Shown here one piece after another: positions 17,265 to 26,115 of a DNA stretch of 64,000 bases. Source of the DNA: Candidatus Andeanibacterium colombiense. GTDB lineage: Bacteria; Pseudomonadota; Alphaproteobacteria; Sphingomonadales; Sphingomonadaceae. The stretch is from the NCBI GenBank assembly GCA_029202985.1, contig CP119316.1, forward strand, positions 2,963,001 through 3,027,000, written 5' to 3'. Under the pieces are notes generated by a model. That model ran no database searches. It was not told where the DNA came from and saw only the letters and a list, made by a program, of their open reading frames with translations. Every line of letters begins with the position of its first letter. The first letter of the stretch is position 1. The position numbers and the translations under genes were made by a program.

Positions 17265-20200
17265 GCGGGGCTCCGGAAGCGGGCGAAGAACCCGGGGCTG
17301 GCCGCCTTGTAGGCGATCCGGCCCGGAATTGTCAGCACCACTTCGGTGCCCCCGCCGGTGCCCGCGCCGATGGCCAGGTCGCCGCGCAGTTTGCGGGCGC
17401 GCTCGCGCATTCCCGGAAGCCCGAAATGGCCGTCGCGCGCGCCGCTGGAGAGGACTTCCGGATCGATGCCCGCGCCATCGTCGGCGATCCGGACGGTAAA
17501 ATCCCGGTCGTAGCCAATCTCGACCGCGACCTTGCCGGCGCCTGCATGCCGCCTGATATTGAAGATCGCCTCATTGGCGATGCGCACGATCTCGTCGAAG
17601 GCCACGGCAGCGAGCGGCCGCGGCGTGCCAGAACTGGCGACCCAAGTTTCGACATCGGCACCAAAAGCCTGCCGCGCAACGCTGTCGCAGAGCGCCTTCT
17701 CGATATCGTATTCCTCGAATGTGCGCAGATCGCGGACCCGGTCGCGCCCTTCGGCGATGACCTGATCGGCGCGGTCGATCGCAGCTTCGAGCACCGGCTT
17801 GGCCGGCTCTTCCGCCGGGAGGTAGTCGAGCGCCAGTTGAAACCGCAGCGTCAACATCTGGACCGACTGGAGCAGCGTGTCGTGAAGCTCGCGGGCGATG
17901 CGCTCGCGCTCGTCGGCGCGCTCGGCCGCGTGCGCGCGCAGACGATCGGTCACCGCGCGCAGGCGCAGCGCGTAAGCGAGCCAGATCAACGCAGCGGCCG
18001 CGAAGGCGCAGAGGATCTGGAACGGCCAGCTCTCGAAGAAGGTCGGGCGGATAGTGAAGGCGAGCGTGGCGCCGGTCTTGTTCCAGACACCATCGTCATT
18101 CGCCGCGATGACGCGGAACCGGTAATCGCCGGGCCCCAGATTGGCGTAGCTTGCGAGCCGCCGCGTCCCCGGATCGATCCATTCGTCATCGACCCCCTCC
18201 AGCCGATAGCGGAACCGCACCCGCTGCGGCACGACCAGGCTGGTCGCGGTATAAGCCAGCTCGAGCGCGCGCGTGCCCGCGGGGAGAGTCACCGCCGCCG
18301 GGTCCCGGTAGATGCGGCCGCCGGCCGCGAGCGTGCGGATCAGCACCGTCGGCGCGATGCGGTTGCGGGGAATATCCTGCGCATCGATGTAAACCGCGCC
18401 GACCCGGTCGGTGAACCAGACGCGGCCATCGGCGCCGGCGGCGCTTTGCGGGCCGGCAAAGAAGGTCTGCTGCGGCGTGCTGCCCCAGCCGTCATTCGCA
18501 TCGAACACCCGGCGCCCGAGCGGCGCCGCCGGATCGACGAAGGCGCGGTTGAGGTCGGTAGTCGACAGGCGCGATATGCTGTTGCCGCCGAGCAGCCAGC
18601 TGTCCCCTGCCGCGGTCTGGACGATGCCGCGCAACTGGCTGAGCCACGGGAACCGGCGGCGGTCGAGCAGTTGCGCCTTCGCTCCGCGCACCCGCCACAG
18701 CCCCGCGGCGCCGCTGACGAAACTATCGACGAGGCCCGGCGCGATCATCGACAGCGAGCCGCCGCTGGCGATCGGCAGCCGGGTGGGCGCCAGGCTGTCG
18801 GCGTCGATCAGCCAGACCGCGCCCGCGACCGTCCTCAGCAGGATATCGCCGGCGGGCGCGGCGACAAGCTCGACCACCCGCGACCGGCCGACCGCCGCCT
18901 CTGCCAGATCGTGCCAGCCCATCGCATCGCGATAGGCCAGCGTGCCCTTGCCCAGTCCCAGCCACAGACGCCCGCGGCGGTCTTCCGCACAGCTGGTCGC
19001 TTCCGCGCCGCCTGGCGGCGCTGGCTGTTCAGCGCTGGAGGCGCCGCGAATACGGACGATGCGCGAGGCGCGAACGACCCAGACCCCGCCGGCCCGCGCC
19101 GCGCACATCGAATAGAGATCGCTGCCGGTCCGGAGGATGGGGCGGGGCGGCTTACCGGGCTGGATCAGATAGACCGCGCCGCGCGAAGTCACATAGATAT
19201 TGCCGTCCGCTGAGCCTGAGATCCGATGCCCGTCGATTGGATCCTGCGGGATCGCCGGCTCGCGTTTGACGCTGGCGAATTTGAACTGGTCGAGCCCGGA
19301 GGCTCCGCCGATCCAGATGTTTCCCTCGCGGTCGGCAAAGGCGAAGCTGGCATTGTCGGAGGTCAGCCCGTCCGCGGCGAGATAGCGGCGAAGAACGCCT
19401 GCGCCGGGGCTGTAGAATATCCCCGCGGTCACGGTCGAGCCCCAGACGCCGCCTTTCCGGTCGAACGCAAGCGTCGCGAACCGTTCATCGGGCACGGGCG
19501 GAATGCGGATGCGGGCGGGTGCGGGCTTTCCGTCAGCTCCGTAAAGCACCCAGGTGCCGCTTGAATCCGACACCCACAGATTGCCGTGCCGGTCGATTGC
19601 AGAACGGGGGAAACGCCCGAATTGTAGGGCACTCGGCACGAAGCGGTTGCCGCCCGGCGAGAGAACCGCGAGGCTGCTGCTTCGCGCATCGTTCAGCAGC
19701 GCGAGAAACACCAGCAGCCTTCCGCCGCGATCGACGCGGAGCGACGAGAGGCTTCCGCCGGGCAGGGCGAGGCGCCGGTCGACCCGCTGCCAGCGGCCCG
19801 CGGCGAAACGGTGCAGGCGGTTGTCCCAGTCGGAGCTGCCGGCCCAGATCGTGCCGTCGGGCGTCTGCACCATATCGGTCACGATCAGAGGCGGGTCCGC
19901 CATATGGGTATCGAGCAGATGCCCGCGGCGATAGACCGCAACCCCGGCGGACTGCGCGTAGCCGACCCACAGCTCGCCCCTTGCGGAAAGCACGAACGCC
20001 GCCGGCCGTGCGTATTCCATCGGCGATCCGGCGGGCGCCGGCACCCGGTCGAAAGTCACGCCATCGAAGCGGTAGACCCCGTCGGCCGCGGCCAGCCAGA
20101 GATAGCCGTTAGGGGTCTGGGCGATTTCGCGAATGCCGGTCGGCGCCCCGTCTTCCGCGGTCCAGCGCGTGTGTTTGAACCCGCTGAACGCGGGCGGCGC

Positions 20201-20329
20201 GACCTGCGCGCCGGCCGCCGCGGGGCAGGCCGCCACAACGGCCAGCGCCAGGACGACGCAGGCCAGCAGGAAGGCCGCCTTGCGGAAGCAGGCTTCCGAA
20301 CCGCGCACTGGCCAATCCGTTCGCATCAT
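17261..20329 (-). CDS. Sensor histidine kinase with periplasmic two-component propeller (Reg_prop/Y_Y_Y)
   Basis: A 1022-residue membrane kinase. A signal/anchor segment (AFLLACVVLALAVVAACPAAAGA) is followed by a roughly 650-residue periplasmic region of beta-propeller repeats, marked by recurring GYLWLAAADGVYRFDG- and GNIWIGGASGLDQF-type strands. Then come a Y_Y_Y domain (LELAYTATSLVVPQRVRFRYRLEG in its core), one transmembrane helix (ILCAFAAAALIWLAYAL) and a HisKA_3 domain whose phosphorylated histidine is in RIARELHDTLLQ. The ATPase has NEAIFNIRRHA, DDGAGID and GHFGLPGMRERA. Such kinases sense polymers or their breakdown products outside the cytoplasm. No clear ribosome site is seen at the proposed start. 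Confidence 0.92.
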   Translation of the reverse strand: MMRTDWPVRGSEACFRKAAFLLACVVLALAVVAACPAAAGAQVAPPAFSGFKHTRWTAEDGAPTGIREIAQTPNGYLWLAAADGVYRFDGVTFDRVPAPAGSPMEYARPAAFVLSARGELWVGYAQSAGVAVYRRGHLLDTHMADPPLIVTDMVQTPDGTIWAGSSDWDNRLHRFAAGRWQRVDRRLALPGGSLSSLRVDRGGRLLVFLALLNDARSSSLAVLSPGGNRFVPSALQFGRFPRSAIDRHGNLWVSDSSGTWVLYGADGKPAPARIRIPPVPDERFATLAFDRKGGVWGSTVTAGIFYSPGAGVLRRYLAADGLTSDNASFAFADREGNIWIGGASGLDQFKFASVKREPAIPQDPIDGHRISGSADGNIYVTSRGAVYLIQPGKPPRPILRTGSDLYSMCAARAGGVWVVRASRIVRIRGASSAEQPAPPGGAEATSCAEDRRGRLWLGLGKGTLAYRDAMGWHDLAEAAVGRSRVVELVAAPAGDILLRTVAGAVWLIDADSLAPTRLPIASGGSLSMIAPGLVDSFVSGAAGLWRVRGAKAQLLDRRRFPWLSQLRGIVQTAAGDSWLLGGNSISRLSTTDLNRAFVDPAAPLGRRVFDANDGWGSTPQQTFFAGPQSAAGADGRVWFTDRVGAVYIDAQDIPRNRIAPTVLIRTLAAGGRIYRDPAAVTLPAGTRALELAYTATSLVVPQRVRFRYRLEGVDDEWIDPGTRRLASYANLGPGDYRFRVIAANDDGVWNKTGATLAFTIRPTFFESWPFQILCAFAAAALIWLAYALRLRAVTDRLRAHAAERADERERIARELHDTLLQSVQMLTLRFQLALDYLPAEEPAKPVLEAAIDRADQVIAEGRDRVRDLRTFEEYDIEKALCDSVARQAFGADVETWVASSGTPRPLAAVAFDEIVRIANEAIFNIRRHAGAGKVAVEIGYDRDFTVRIADDGAGIDPEVLSSGARDGHFGLPGMRERARKLRGDLAIGAGTGGGTEVVLTIPGRIAYKAASPGFFARFRSPA

Positions 20330-20544
20330 ACGTCGCGCGGTGCCCCCGTACCGGCTGCGGACCCTGGGAGATCGAAGGGTTCAGCTCGCCCTCGCAGCCG
20401 CGTTCACCGTGAACGCACTCCAAAAAGGCGCCGCATGCAAGGAGGTTTTACCGCAATTGACCAGCACTGACCCCGATGTCCGCGCGCAGCGGATATGGGT
20501 TGCCCGAGCCATCCAACAGGCTTCGGCGAACATCGGAGATCATC

Positions 20545-21339
20545 ATGAGCAAGGGCAAAGTCGTCATTCTCGGTTCGAACGCGACGCGCATCGAAACCCG
20601 GGGCGGCTATTGGGGCGCCACCGGCCAGTATCTGAACGAAACTGTCGTGCCGGCAATGGCGCTGCTCGATGCTGGCTATGAGGTCGTGCTGGCGACCCCG
20701 ACGGGAAATCCCCCTACGATCGACGCGGCGTCCGACGCGCCGGCCCATTTCGGCGGCGATGTGCATGCCTACGAGCACGCCAAGGTATTCTACGCGACCG
20801 ACCCGTCGATGAAGGGCCGCACCGTGCGCTCGGTCCTCGACGAGGGGCTGGGCAACTATGACGGCGTGTTCATCCCGGGCGGCCAGGCACCGATCGTCGA
20901 CCTGATGCACGACCAGGAGATCGGCGAGATCCTGCGCCACTTCCACAAGCACCGGAAACCGACCGCGATGCTGTGCCACGGGCCGATCTCTGCGGCCGCG
21001 GCGATGCCCTATGCCCGCGAGTTCCGCGCCGCGCTGATCGCCGGCGATCCCGACAGGGCCGCCGAATGGGCGAAGGGCTGGCAATACGCCGGCTACCGGA
21101 TGACCGTGTTCGAGAAGGCCGAGGAAAAGGTGATCGAGGACACGATCCTCCACGCCAAGATATACTTCGACATGCCCTACGCGCTCGGCCTGGCCGGCGC
21201 GATCATCGATACCGGGCCGGACTTCGAGCCCTATGTCATCGAAGACCGCGAGCTGATCACCGGCCAGAACCCGCGCTCGGACCATCCGATCGCCAAGGCG
21301 CTGATCGCGGCGCTCGACCGCCGCCGGGCGGCGAGCTGA
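20545..21339 (+). CDS. DJ-1/PfpI-superfamily protein
   Basis: A 264-residue member of the class I glutamine-amidotransferase-like fold. The nucleophile elbow AMLCHGP puts the reactive cysteine at residue 144, and FIPGGQAPIVDL (about 109-120) is the typical preceding strand-loop. The length resembles Hsp31/HchA-type glyoxalase or deglycase proteins rather than the shorter PfpI group. The ATG at 20545 follows GGAGATC. The probable role is glyoxal or carbonyl detoxification or protein repair, but many members are uncharacterised. It heads a block with two exported alpha/beta hydrolases, each preceded by its own ribosome site. Confidence 0.85.
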   Translation: MSKGKVVILGSNATRIETRGGYWGATGQYLNETVVPAMALLDAGYEVVLATPTGNPPTIDAASDAPAHFGGDVHAYEHAKVFYATDPSMKGRTVRSVLDEGLGNYDGVFIPGGQAPIVDLMHDQEIGEILRHFHKHRKPTAMLCHGPISAAAAMPYAREFRAALIAGDPDRAAEWAKGWQYAGYRMTVFEKAEEKVIEDTILHAKIYFDMPYALGLAGAIIDTGPDFEPYVIEDRELITGQNPRSDHPIAKALIAALDRRRAAS

Positions 21340-21402
21340 ACCGATCGTTGCCGCGCTCCGTCCAGGGCGCGCCTTCCCGCACCCCCGACCTGGAGAACCG
21401 AC

Positions 21403-22161
21403 ATGAAAATCTTGTTTATCGGAGCACTTATGGCCCTTGCCGCCAGTTCGTCGTCCGCCGCACTGGCGGCGCCCACCAAGCCGGTCTCGATCGTTCTCGT
21501 CCATGGGGCATTTGTCGATGCCTCGGGCTGGAAGCAGGTCTACGACATCCTTACGCACGACGGCTATGAAGTGCTGGTCGTGCAGAACCCGACCGTCACG
21601 CTCGAAGGGGATGTCGCGGCGACCAGGCGCGTGATCGCCAACGCGACGAAACCGGTGCTGCTGGTCGGCCATTCCTATGGCGGGGCGGTCATCACCGAAG
21701 CCGGAGCCGATCCGAAGGTAAAGCGCCTTGCCTATATCGCGGCCTTCGCGCCGGACGTCGGGGAGTCTGTGTTCGAGCTCGCGACCCGGCCGGTACCCGG
21801 CGAAAGCGGCCCGCCGCTGCTGCCGCCGAGCGACGGGTTCATCATCGTCGATCCGGCCAAGTTCCCCGCTTCCTTCGCGCCCGATGTTGATCTCTCGGTC
21901 ACCGGCTTCATGGCCGTTGCGCAGGTGCCCTGGGGCCTCGGAGCGGTACAGCCCAAGCTCACGGTGGCTGCGTGGAAGAACAAGCCGGCCGATTTCATGC
22001 TGACGACCCAGGACCGGATGGTTTCGCCCACCACGCAGCGGTTTATGGCTACGCGCGCGAAGGCCAACATCGTCGAGATCAACAGCAGCCATGCCGCGAT
22101 GCTCTCGCATCCGGCCGAGGTTGCCCGCTTCATCGAAACCGCGGCCGCCGCGGTGAAGTGA
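21403..22161 (+). CDS. Exported alpha/beta hydrolase
   Basis: A 252-residue hydrolase with a short signal peptide ending near SAALAAP (residue 24). The oxyanion region is VLVHGAFVDASGW, and the nucleophile elbow GHSYGG places the serine at residue 91. The likely catalytic histidine is in NSSHAAML near the C-terminus. The compact AB_hydrolase_6 form with VHGAFVD is common in sphingomonads and acts on small esters. The substrate is unknown. It lies 63 bases after the DJ-1 gene and 25 before the next hydrolase in the same orientation, suggesting an operon. Confidence 0.85.
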   Translation: MKILFIGALMALAASSSSAALAAPTKPVSIVLVHGAFVDASGWKQVYDILTHDGYEVLVVQNPTVTLEGDVAATRRVIANATKPVLLVGHSYGGAVITEAGADPKVKRLAYIAAFAPDVGESVFELATRPVPGESGPPLLPPSDGFIIVDPAKFPASFAPDVDLSVTGFMAVAQVPWGLGAVQPKLTVAAWKNKPADFMLTTQDRMVSPTTQRFMATRAKANIVEINSSHAAMLSHPAEVARFIETAAAAVK

Positions 22162-22186
22162 GCCGTCGTCGGACAGGGAGATCGTC

Positions 22187-23155
22187 ATGAAACGAACACT
22201 GCTGTTGGCGGCAGTGCCCGCCCTGCTCGGCCTCGCGGCGGCCGGCCCGGCGCTCGCCGCGCCGGAGAGCGCCGAAAGCCTTGCCGCCGCGACCATTCAT
22301 TACCGCTCCGAAACGATCGACGGGGTCAAGGTCTTCTACCGCGAGGCCGGGCCGGCCGACGGGCCGGTGGTCCTGCTGCTGCACGGCTTTCCCACCTCGT
22401 CGCACATGTTCCGCAACCTCATTCCGCTGCTGGCCGACAAGTATAGGGTGATCGCGCCCGACTATCCGGGCTTCGGCCAGAGCGACGCGCCGGACCACAC
22501 GGCGTTCGACTATTCCTTCGCGCATAATGCGGACATCGTCGACACGCTGGCCCAGCGCCTCGGGGCGCGGAAATATGCGATGTATGTGATGGATTACGGC
22601 GCGCCGGTCGGGTACCGGCTGGCGCTCAAGCATCCGGAGCGCGTCAGCGGCCTGATCATCCAGAACGGCAATGCCTATGAAGAGGGGCTGCGGGAGTTCT
22701 GGGATCCGATCAAGGCCTATTGGGCGGAAGACACGCCGGAGCGGCGCCAAGCGATGGCTGCGATGGTCACCCCCGGGACGACCCGGTTCCAGTATACCGA
22801 CGGCATGGGCGACCTGTCGCGCATCAGCCCCGACAGCTGGACGATCGACCAGGCCCTGCTCGACCGGCCCGGCAACAGCGAAATCCAGTACGATCTGTTC
22901 TACGACTATCGCACCAACGTCCCGCTCTATCCGCAATTCCAGAAGTTCTTCCGGGACCGCCGTCCGCCCGCGCTGATCGTGTGGGGCAGGAACGACAAGA
23001 TCTTTCCCGCTGAAGGTGCCTCTCCCTATCTCCGCGATCTGCCCGACGCGGAATTCCACATGATCGACAGCGGCCATTTCGCGCTTGAGGATCGGCTTGC
23101 GGAGATGGCCCCGCTGATTCGCGATTTCCTGGACCGTAGGATTTCACCTCGCTGA
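22187..23155 (+). CDS. Exported haloalkane dehalogenase/epoxide hydrolase-like alpha/beta hydrolase
   Basis: A 322-residue protein with a signal peptide (LLLAAVPALLGLAAAGPALA). LLLHGFPTSSHMFRNL gives the HG oxyanion motif. The nucleophile elbow VMDYGAPVG carries aspartate (D136) instead of serine, as in haloalkane dehalogenases and soluble epoxide hydrolases. A late aspartate (GRNDKIFP) and histidine (DSGHFALED) complete the triad. It probably cleaves a carbon-halogen or epoxide bond, or is a related aspartate-nucleophile hydrolase. Periplasmic location is unusual for such enzymes. An AGGGAG ribosome site precedes the ATG. Confidence 0.83.
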   Translation: MKRTLLLAAVPALLGLAAAGPALAAPESAESLAAATIHYRSETIDGVKVFYREAGPADGPVVLLLHGFPTSSHMFRNLIPLLADKYRVIAPDYPGFGQSDAPDHTAFDYSFAHNADIVDTLAQRLGARKYAMYVMDYGAPVGYRLALKHPERVSGLIIQNGNAYEEGLREFWDPIKAYWAEDTPERRQAMAAMVTPGTTRFQYTDGMGDLSRISPDSWTIDQALLDRPGNSEIQYDLFYDYRTNVPLYPQFQKFFRDRRPPALIVWGRNDKIFPAEGASPYLRDLPDAEFHMIDSGHFALEDRLAEMAPLIRDFLDRRISPR

Positions 23156-23234
23156 GCCGAACGTCCGAAATGAGGGTGGAAAAACCAGACCCATATAGCC
23201 GCTGCTGGCTCGACTGATTGACCACCTCGCAGCC

Positions 23235-24128
23235 TTAGGTTTGACCCAGGGGCTCGGGGGCTTTCTCAGCTTCGGGGGAGGAACGTTCATCAGCGTCGCG
23301 TTGGGGATGAAGCGAAGCGAACGTCCGGTCGCCGCGAAACATCGCGGGCCAGGTTAGCGGGTTCCAGTTTGCGCTCCCATTGAGCGAGAACGTCAAGAAC
23401 TCCGCTCTTCCTCCAATATTTTCGATCGGTACGGCGCCGCCCAGCCCGTTCCGTTCGGTCGGAACGCGACTGTCGGCACTGTTGTCGCGATTATCGCCCA
23501 TCAGGAAAACGTGGCCCTCAGGAATGCGCACGGGTCCGTAAAAATCGGTTTCGCGCATGTCCTGGTCAATGATCGTGTAGGTGCGGCCATTCGGCAGCGT
23601 CTCGCGCTTGACCGGCAGCACGCAGACATACCTACCGTCCGGATCGAGCCGAAGTGCGCCGGGGAAGTGGATCGAGTTACACGGCGCATTGGCGTCGGCG
23701 CGCAGGTGCAGGGGTGGCAGCCATTCCTGCTTTACCAGTTTTCCGTTGAGAATGACGATGCCGCCGCGCACTTCGAGTAGGTCGCCGGGCAGGCCGATGA
23801 CGCGCTTGATCAGATCCTCTCCCCGTCTGCCCGCGGCTGGCGGCGTCACGATCACGATATCACCGCGCTCTGGTAGTCGTTCGAATACCCGCCCAGGGAT
23901 AAACGGGAGCAGGTGCAGGATCGGAGAGGTGTAAGACCATCCGTAGGGCCATTTGCTGACCAGCAACCGGTCCCCGACCAGCAAGGTGGGCATCATCGAT
24001 CCGGAAGGGATATAATAGAGCTTGGCCACGAAAGACTGAAACGCCCCGACCAGGAGGGCAAGGACAAGGATTGCGCGGAACTCTTTGAGCCAACGGCGGC
24101 GGAGAAGTGGGATAGGAACATCAGCCAT
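23235..24128 (-). CDS. lepB: Signal peptidase I
   Basis: A 297-residue S26-family peptidase. One N-terminal membrane segment (ILVLALLVGAFQSFVA) is followed by IPSGSMMPTL with the catalytic serine S44, and by DLIKRVIGLPGD with the catalytic lysine near 108. The C-terminal GHVFLMGDNRDNSADSR is box E. It removes signal peptides from exported proteins on the periplasmic face. It is probably an accessory copy, because the usual lepB context (rnc, lepA, acpS) is absent. A proline-, serine- and glutamate-rich tail after residue 250 extends beyond the core. The adjacent EF-hand gene is co-oriented. Confidence 0.92.
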   Translation of the reverse strand: MADVPIPLLRRRWLKEFRAILVLALLVGAFQSFVAKLYYIPSGSMMPTLLVGDRLLVSKWPYGWSYTSPILHLLPFIPGRVFERLPERGDIVIVTPPAAGRRGEDLIKRVIGLPGDLLEVRGGIVILNGKLVKQEWLPPLHLRADANAPCNSIHFPGALRLDPDGRYVCVLPVKRETLPNGRTYTIIDQDMRETDFYGPVRIPEGHVFLMGDNRDNSADSRVPTERNGLGGAVPIENIGGRAEFLTFSLNGSANWNPLTWPAMFRGDRTFASLHPQRDADERSSPEAEKAPEPLGQT

Positions 24129-24203
24129 GTCCTATCCAAAAGGCTTGCGCCGCTTCTAGCCAGCGAAGCCGTGTCCGGACAGACCCAAATGTTGTCCGGA
24201 CAG

Positions 24204-24572
24204 CTAATCGCGCGCCCCGCGGGCGCGAAACTCGCCATAGCTGAGCACCTTGTCGTGATTGCGATCGAGCCGTTCGAAGGCAGCATGACTGGTTAGCTCC
24301 GCGTGTGCCAAAGCCGGTGCGGCGGCTCCCGCGCCAAGAGCGATGCCGGCCGCGAGCGCACCAATGGTTCGCCATTGTATTCTGCGCGCTGTGGGCCTTT
24401 CCCGAGGACCTGCCGTGCTGGCGTCGATCAGGCTTCTGATCGCCGCGCTCGCCGAGACGTCATCTTCCCGGCAGCGGCGCATGAAGGCAGACTTGGCTTC
24501 GTGCGACAGCCGGATCTCGATTGTTTCGCTTTTCTTGGGCTCTCGCTTGCCGGACACGTTGTTGCGCTCCAT
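24204..24572 (-). CDS. Small ribbon-helix-helix / transmembrane / EF-hand protein
   Basis: A 122-residue protein with three recognisable parts. Residues 15-50 (ETIEIRLSHEAKSAFMRRC then SASAAIRSLIDA) look like an Arc/MetJ-type ribbon-helix-helix domain. Residues 68-90 (GALAAGIALGAGAAAPALA) form a hydrophobic membrane segment or late signal. The last 25 residues hold one EF-hand-like loop, LDRNHDKVLSYGEF, with D, N, D and E at calcium-ligand positions. The combination suggests a membrane-tethered regulator or a signal-anchored calcium protein. The function is unknown. It is immediately upstream of lepB in the same orientation. Confidence 0.75.
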   Translation of the reverse strand: MERNNVSGKREPKKSETIEIRLSHEAKSAFMRRCREDDVSASAAIRSLIDASTAGPRERPTARRIQWRTIGALAAGIALGAGAAAPALAHAELTSHAAFERLDRNHDKVLSYGEFRARGARD

Positions 24573-24905
24573 CGTAATTGCCGCTGCGGCATGTCAGACT
24601 ATCTTAGCACAGACGGCTCGGGTTAGTCCCGCAGTGGAAACGTCATATGACAAAAAGCAGATTTTAGGATCGTCAGGCGAGCCGGCGGACGGCGGACAAT
24701 GGCGCGTCTAGCCGATGAGCGGCCTCGGTCGAAGCGGCCCCAACTGACGCAGGATCGACTACCGGTAGGCAACTTCGACACCGCAACCCGCGAGAGCGAG
24801 CCCGCCGAAATCGCGCTGCCGGGATGCGCCTGAAGATGTCGATCTGGGGATCGCTGCCCGCCGCAGCGCTCGCTCCGGGGGCGTGGCGAGCACCGGGCAG
24901 CGATC
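24573..24905. other. Intergenic region between the EF-hand gene and the SDR gene
   Basis: Some 330 bases without a supportable gene. The minus-strand frame at 24623-24934 has an arginine/serine-rich translation without domains and overlaps the SDR end. The only structure seen is the inverted repeat at 24849-24905, listed separately. The EF-hand gene promoter should lie at the left edge of this stretch, but no clear -35/-10 pair is visible. Confidence 0.5.
24849..24905 (-). terminator. Inverted repeat directly after the SDR stop codon
   Basis: CGGGCAGCGATC (24894-24905) is the exact reverse complement of GATCGCTGCCCG (24849-24860), a 12-bp stem with a 33-base loop. In minus-strand sense it begins at the base after the SDR stop. 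The long loop and lack of a T-run argue against a classical terminator; it may protect the 3' end of the SnoaL-SDR message. Confidence 0.4.
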
Positions 24906-25694
24906 TCAGACAGTCCGGATCGTCCCGCCGTCAATGACTACCTCCGCGCCATGGATCGCGGCGGCACGATCGGAAGCGAGATAGGCGATCAGGTCTGCCA
25001 CCTCTTCGGGCTCGGCTCCGCGCCCGATCGAAATCCCGCCCAGGGCATCGAGCACGGATTGACGCGCCTCCTGGATAGTGCCGCCATTTGCAGCCCGAAG
25101 CATTTCGAGAAAGTCGCCGGTGGCCTCCGTCATGATCCAGCCGGGCGAGACGACGTTCACCCGCACGCCCTTGGGTCCGAGTTCCTTCGAGATCGACTTG
25201 CTGTAGGTTCTGAGCGCCGCCTTGGAGGCAGCATAGCCGGTTGTGGATTCGGGAAGCGGCAGGACGGACTGGATCGAGGTGACATGCACCACAGTGCCCT
25301 TGCCCCGTTCGAGCATCTGCGGGATCAGCAGGCGATCCAGTCGGACGGTCGCCAGCAGGTTGAGGTTCAGCTCGGCCAGCCAGTGCTCGTCCGTCAGCGC
25401 GACAAAGCCACCGGCAGGCGACGCCGAACCGCCAATGACATGGGCGAGAATGTCGATGCCGCCCAGCCGCTCGATCGCCGCCTTGGCCAGCATTTCGCCG
25501 CCCTCAGCTGTAGTCAGGTCAGCCTGGACATAATCGACTCCGTCGATGGTGTGCTTGATTGTCCGGGCGGCGGTCATGACCCGCGCTCCGCCGGCCAGGA
25601 AGCGTTCGACCGTGGCACGGCCGAGACCCTTGGTGCCGCCGCTGATGAGCACGCGCTTGCCGGCGAACTCGGTCGAATCCGCCTTGATCGTCAT
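24906..25694 (-). CDS. Short-chain dehydrogenase/reductase
   Basis: A 262-residue classical SDR. The nucleotide-binding motif is LISGGTKGLGRAT (TGxxxGxG variant, near 16-28). The catalytic tyrosine and lysine are in TGYAASKAALRTYSK, and the C-terminal IHGAEVVIDGGTIRTV is typical. It oxidises or reduces an alcohol/ketone pair with NAD(P). Its ATG overlaps the stop of the SnoaL-like gene by four bases, so the two are translated together. The pair is divergent from a LysR gene, which probably controls it. The substrate is unknown. Confidence 0.9.
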   Translation of the reverse strand: MTIKADSTEFAGKRVLISGGTKGLGRATVERFLAGGARVMTAARTIKHTIDGVDYVQADLTTAEGGEMLAKAAIERLGGIDILAHVIGGSASPAGGFVALTDEHWLAELNLNLLATVRLDRLLIPQMLERGKGTVVHVTSIQSVLPLPESTTGYAASKAALRTYSKSISKELGPKGVRVNVVSPGWIMTEATGDFLEMLRAANGGTIQEARQSVLDALGGISIGRGAEPEEVADLIAYLASDRAAAIHGAEVVIDGGTIRTV

Positions 25695-26026
25695 ACCGTG
25701 GTCTCCAGGGTCTTGATGGAGCCATCGACCAGCGTGAAGCGGTAGGTGAAACGGAGCGGGCTGCCCGGGAAGTCACCATAAGCGGGACCTTCGACGACGA
25801 CATCGCCGCCCTCTTTCCGAAGCGTATCGGGCGTGAATATCGCCTTCACCGGGATCACTTCTTCCTCGAACAGCTGGCGGATCGCCGCCTTTCCATTGAA
25901 GTGCTTGCCATTATCGATGAACACGGCGTCGCGCAGGAAGGGCTTCAACATGCCGTCGATATCGAGACGGGCATTTGCCTCGACATAGGCGGCGATCGGC
26001 TTGGGCAGGTCCATCGACATGTTCAT
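25691..26026 (-). CDS. SnoaL-like / NTF2-fold protein
   Basis: A 111-residue small alpha+beta cone protein: PIAAYVEANARLDIDGMLKPF, then DAVFIDNGKHFNGKAAIRQLFEEEV, then a strand-rich tail ending DGSIKTLETTV. This pattern is typical of SnoaL/DUF4440-like proteins, which can be cyclases, isomerases or binding subunits. It is first in a two-gene unit with the SDR, with a four-base overlap, and is divergently transcribed from the LysR gene. It may act on the SDR substrate; no catalytic residues can be assigned. Confidence 0.85.
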   Translation of the reverse strand: MNMSMDLPKPIAAYVEANARLDIDGMLKPFLRDAVFIDNGKHFNGKAAIRQLFEEEVIPVKAIFTPDTLRKEGGDVVVEGPAYGDFPGSPLRFTYRFTLVDGSIKTLETTV

Positions 26027-26115
26027 CTCCTTGAGGTGGAGACACCTATGTAACGATGGACTTTTCGCCTGATAATCGAGACAAATCGTGATGGAGTGTT
26101 ACGGAGAACGGAACA

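Noticed and set aside
17120..19213. 697-codon plus-strand frame
   Set aside because: It is antisense to the histidine kinase, which has unmistakable propeller, H-box and ATPase motifs.
17261..20329. Repeat-like pattern considered as tandem DNA repeat or CRISPR
   Set aside because: The periodicity comes from beta-propeller protein repeats; the DNA units are not identical and have no spacers.
20404..22296. 630-codon minus-strand frame over the DJ-1 and hydrolase genes
   Set aside because: A codon-bias shadow of the plus-strand genes; no domain in the translation.
24623..24934. Minus-strand 103-codon frame after the SDR gene
   Set aside because: It overlaps the SDR end, lacks a ribosome site and has a low-complexity translation.
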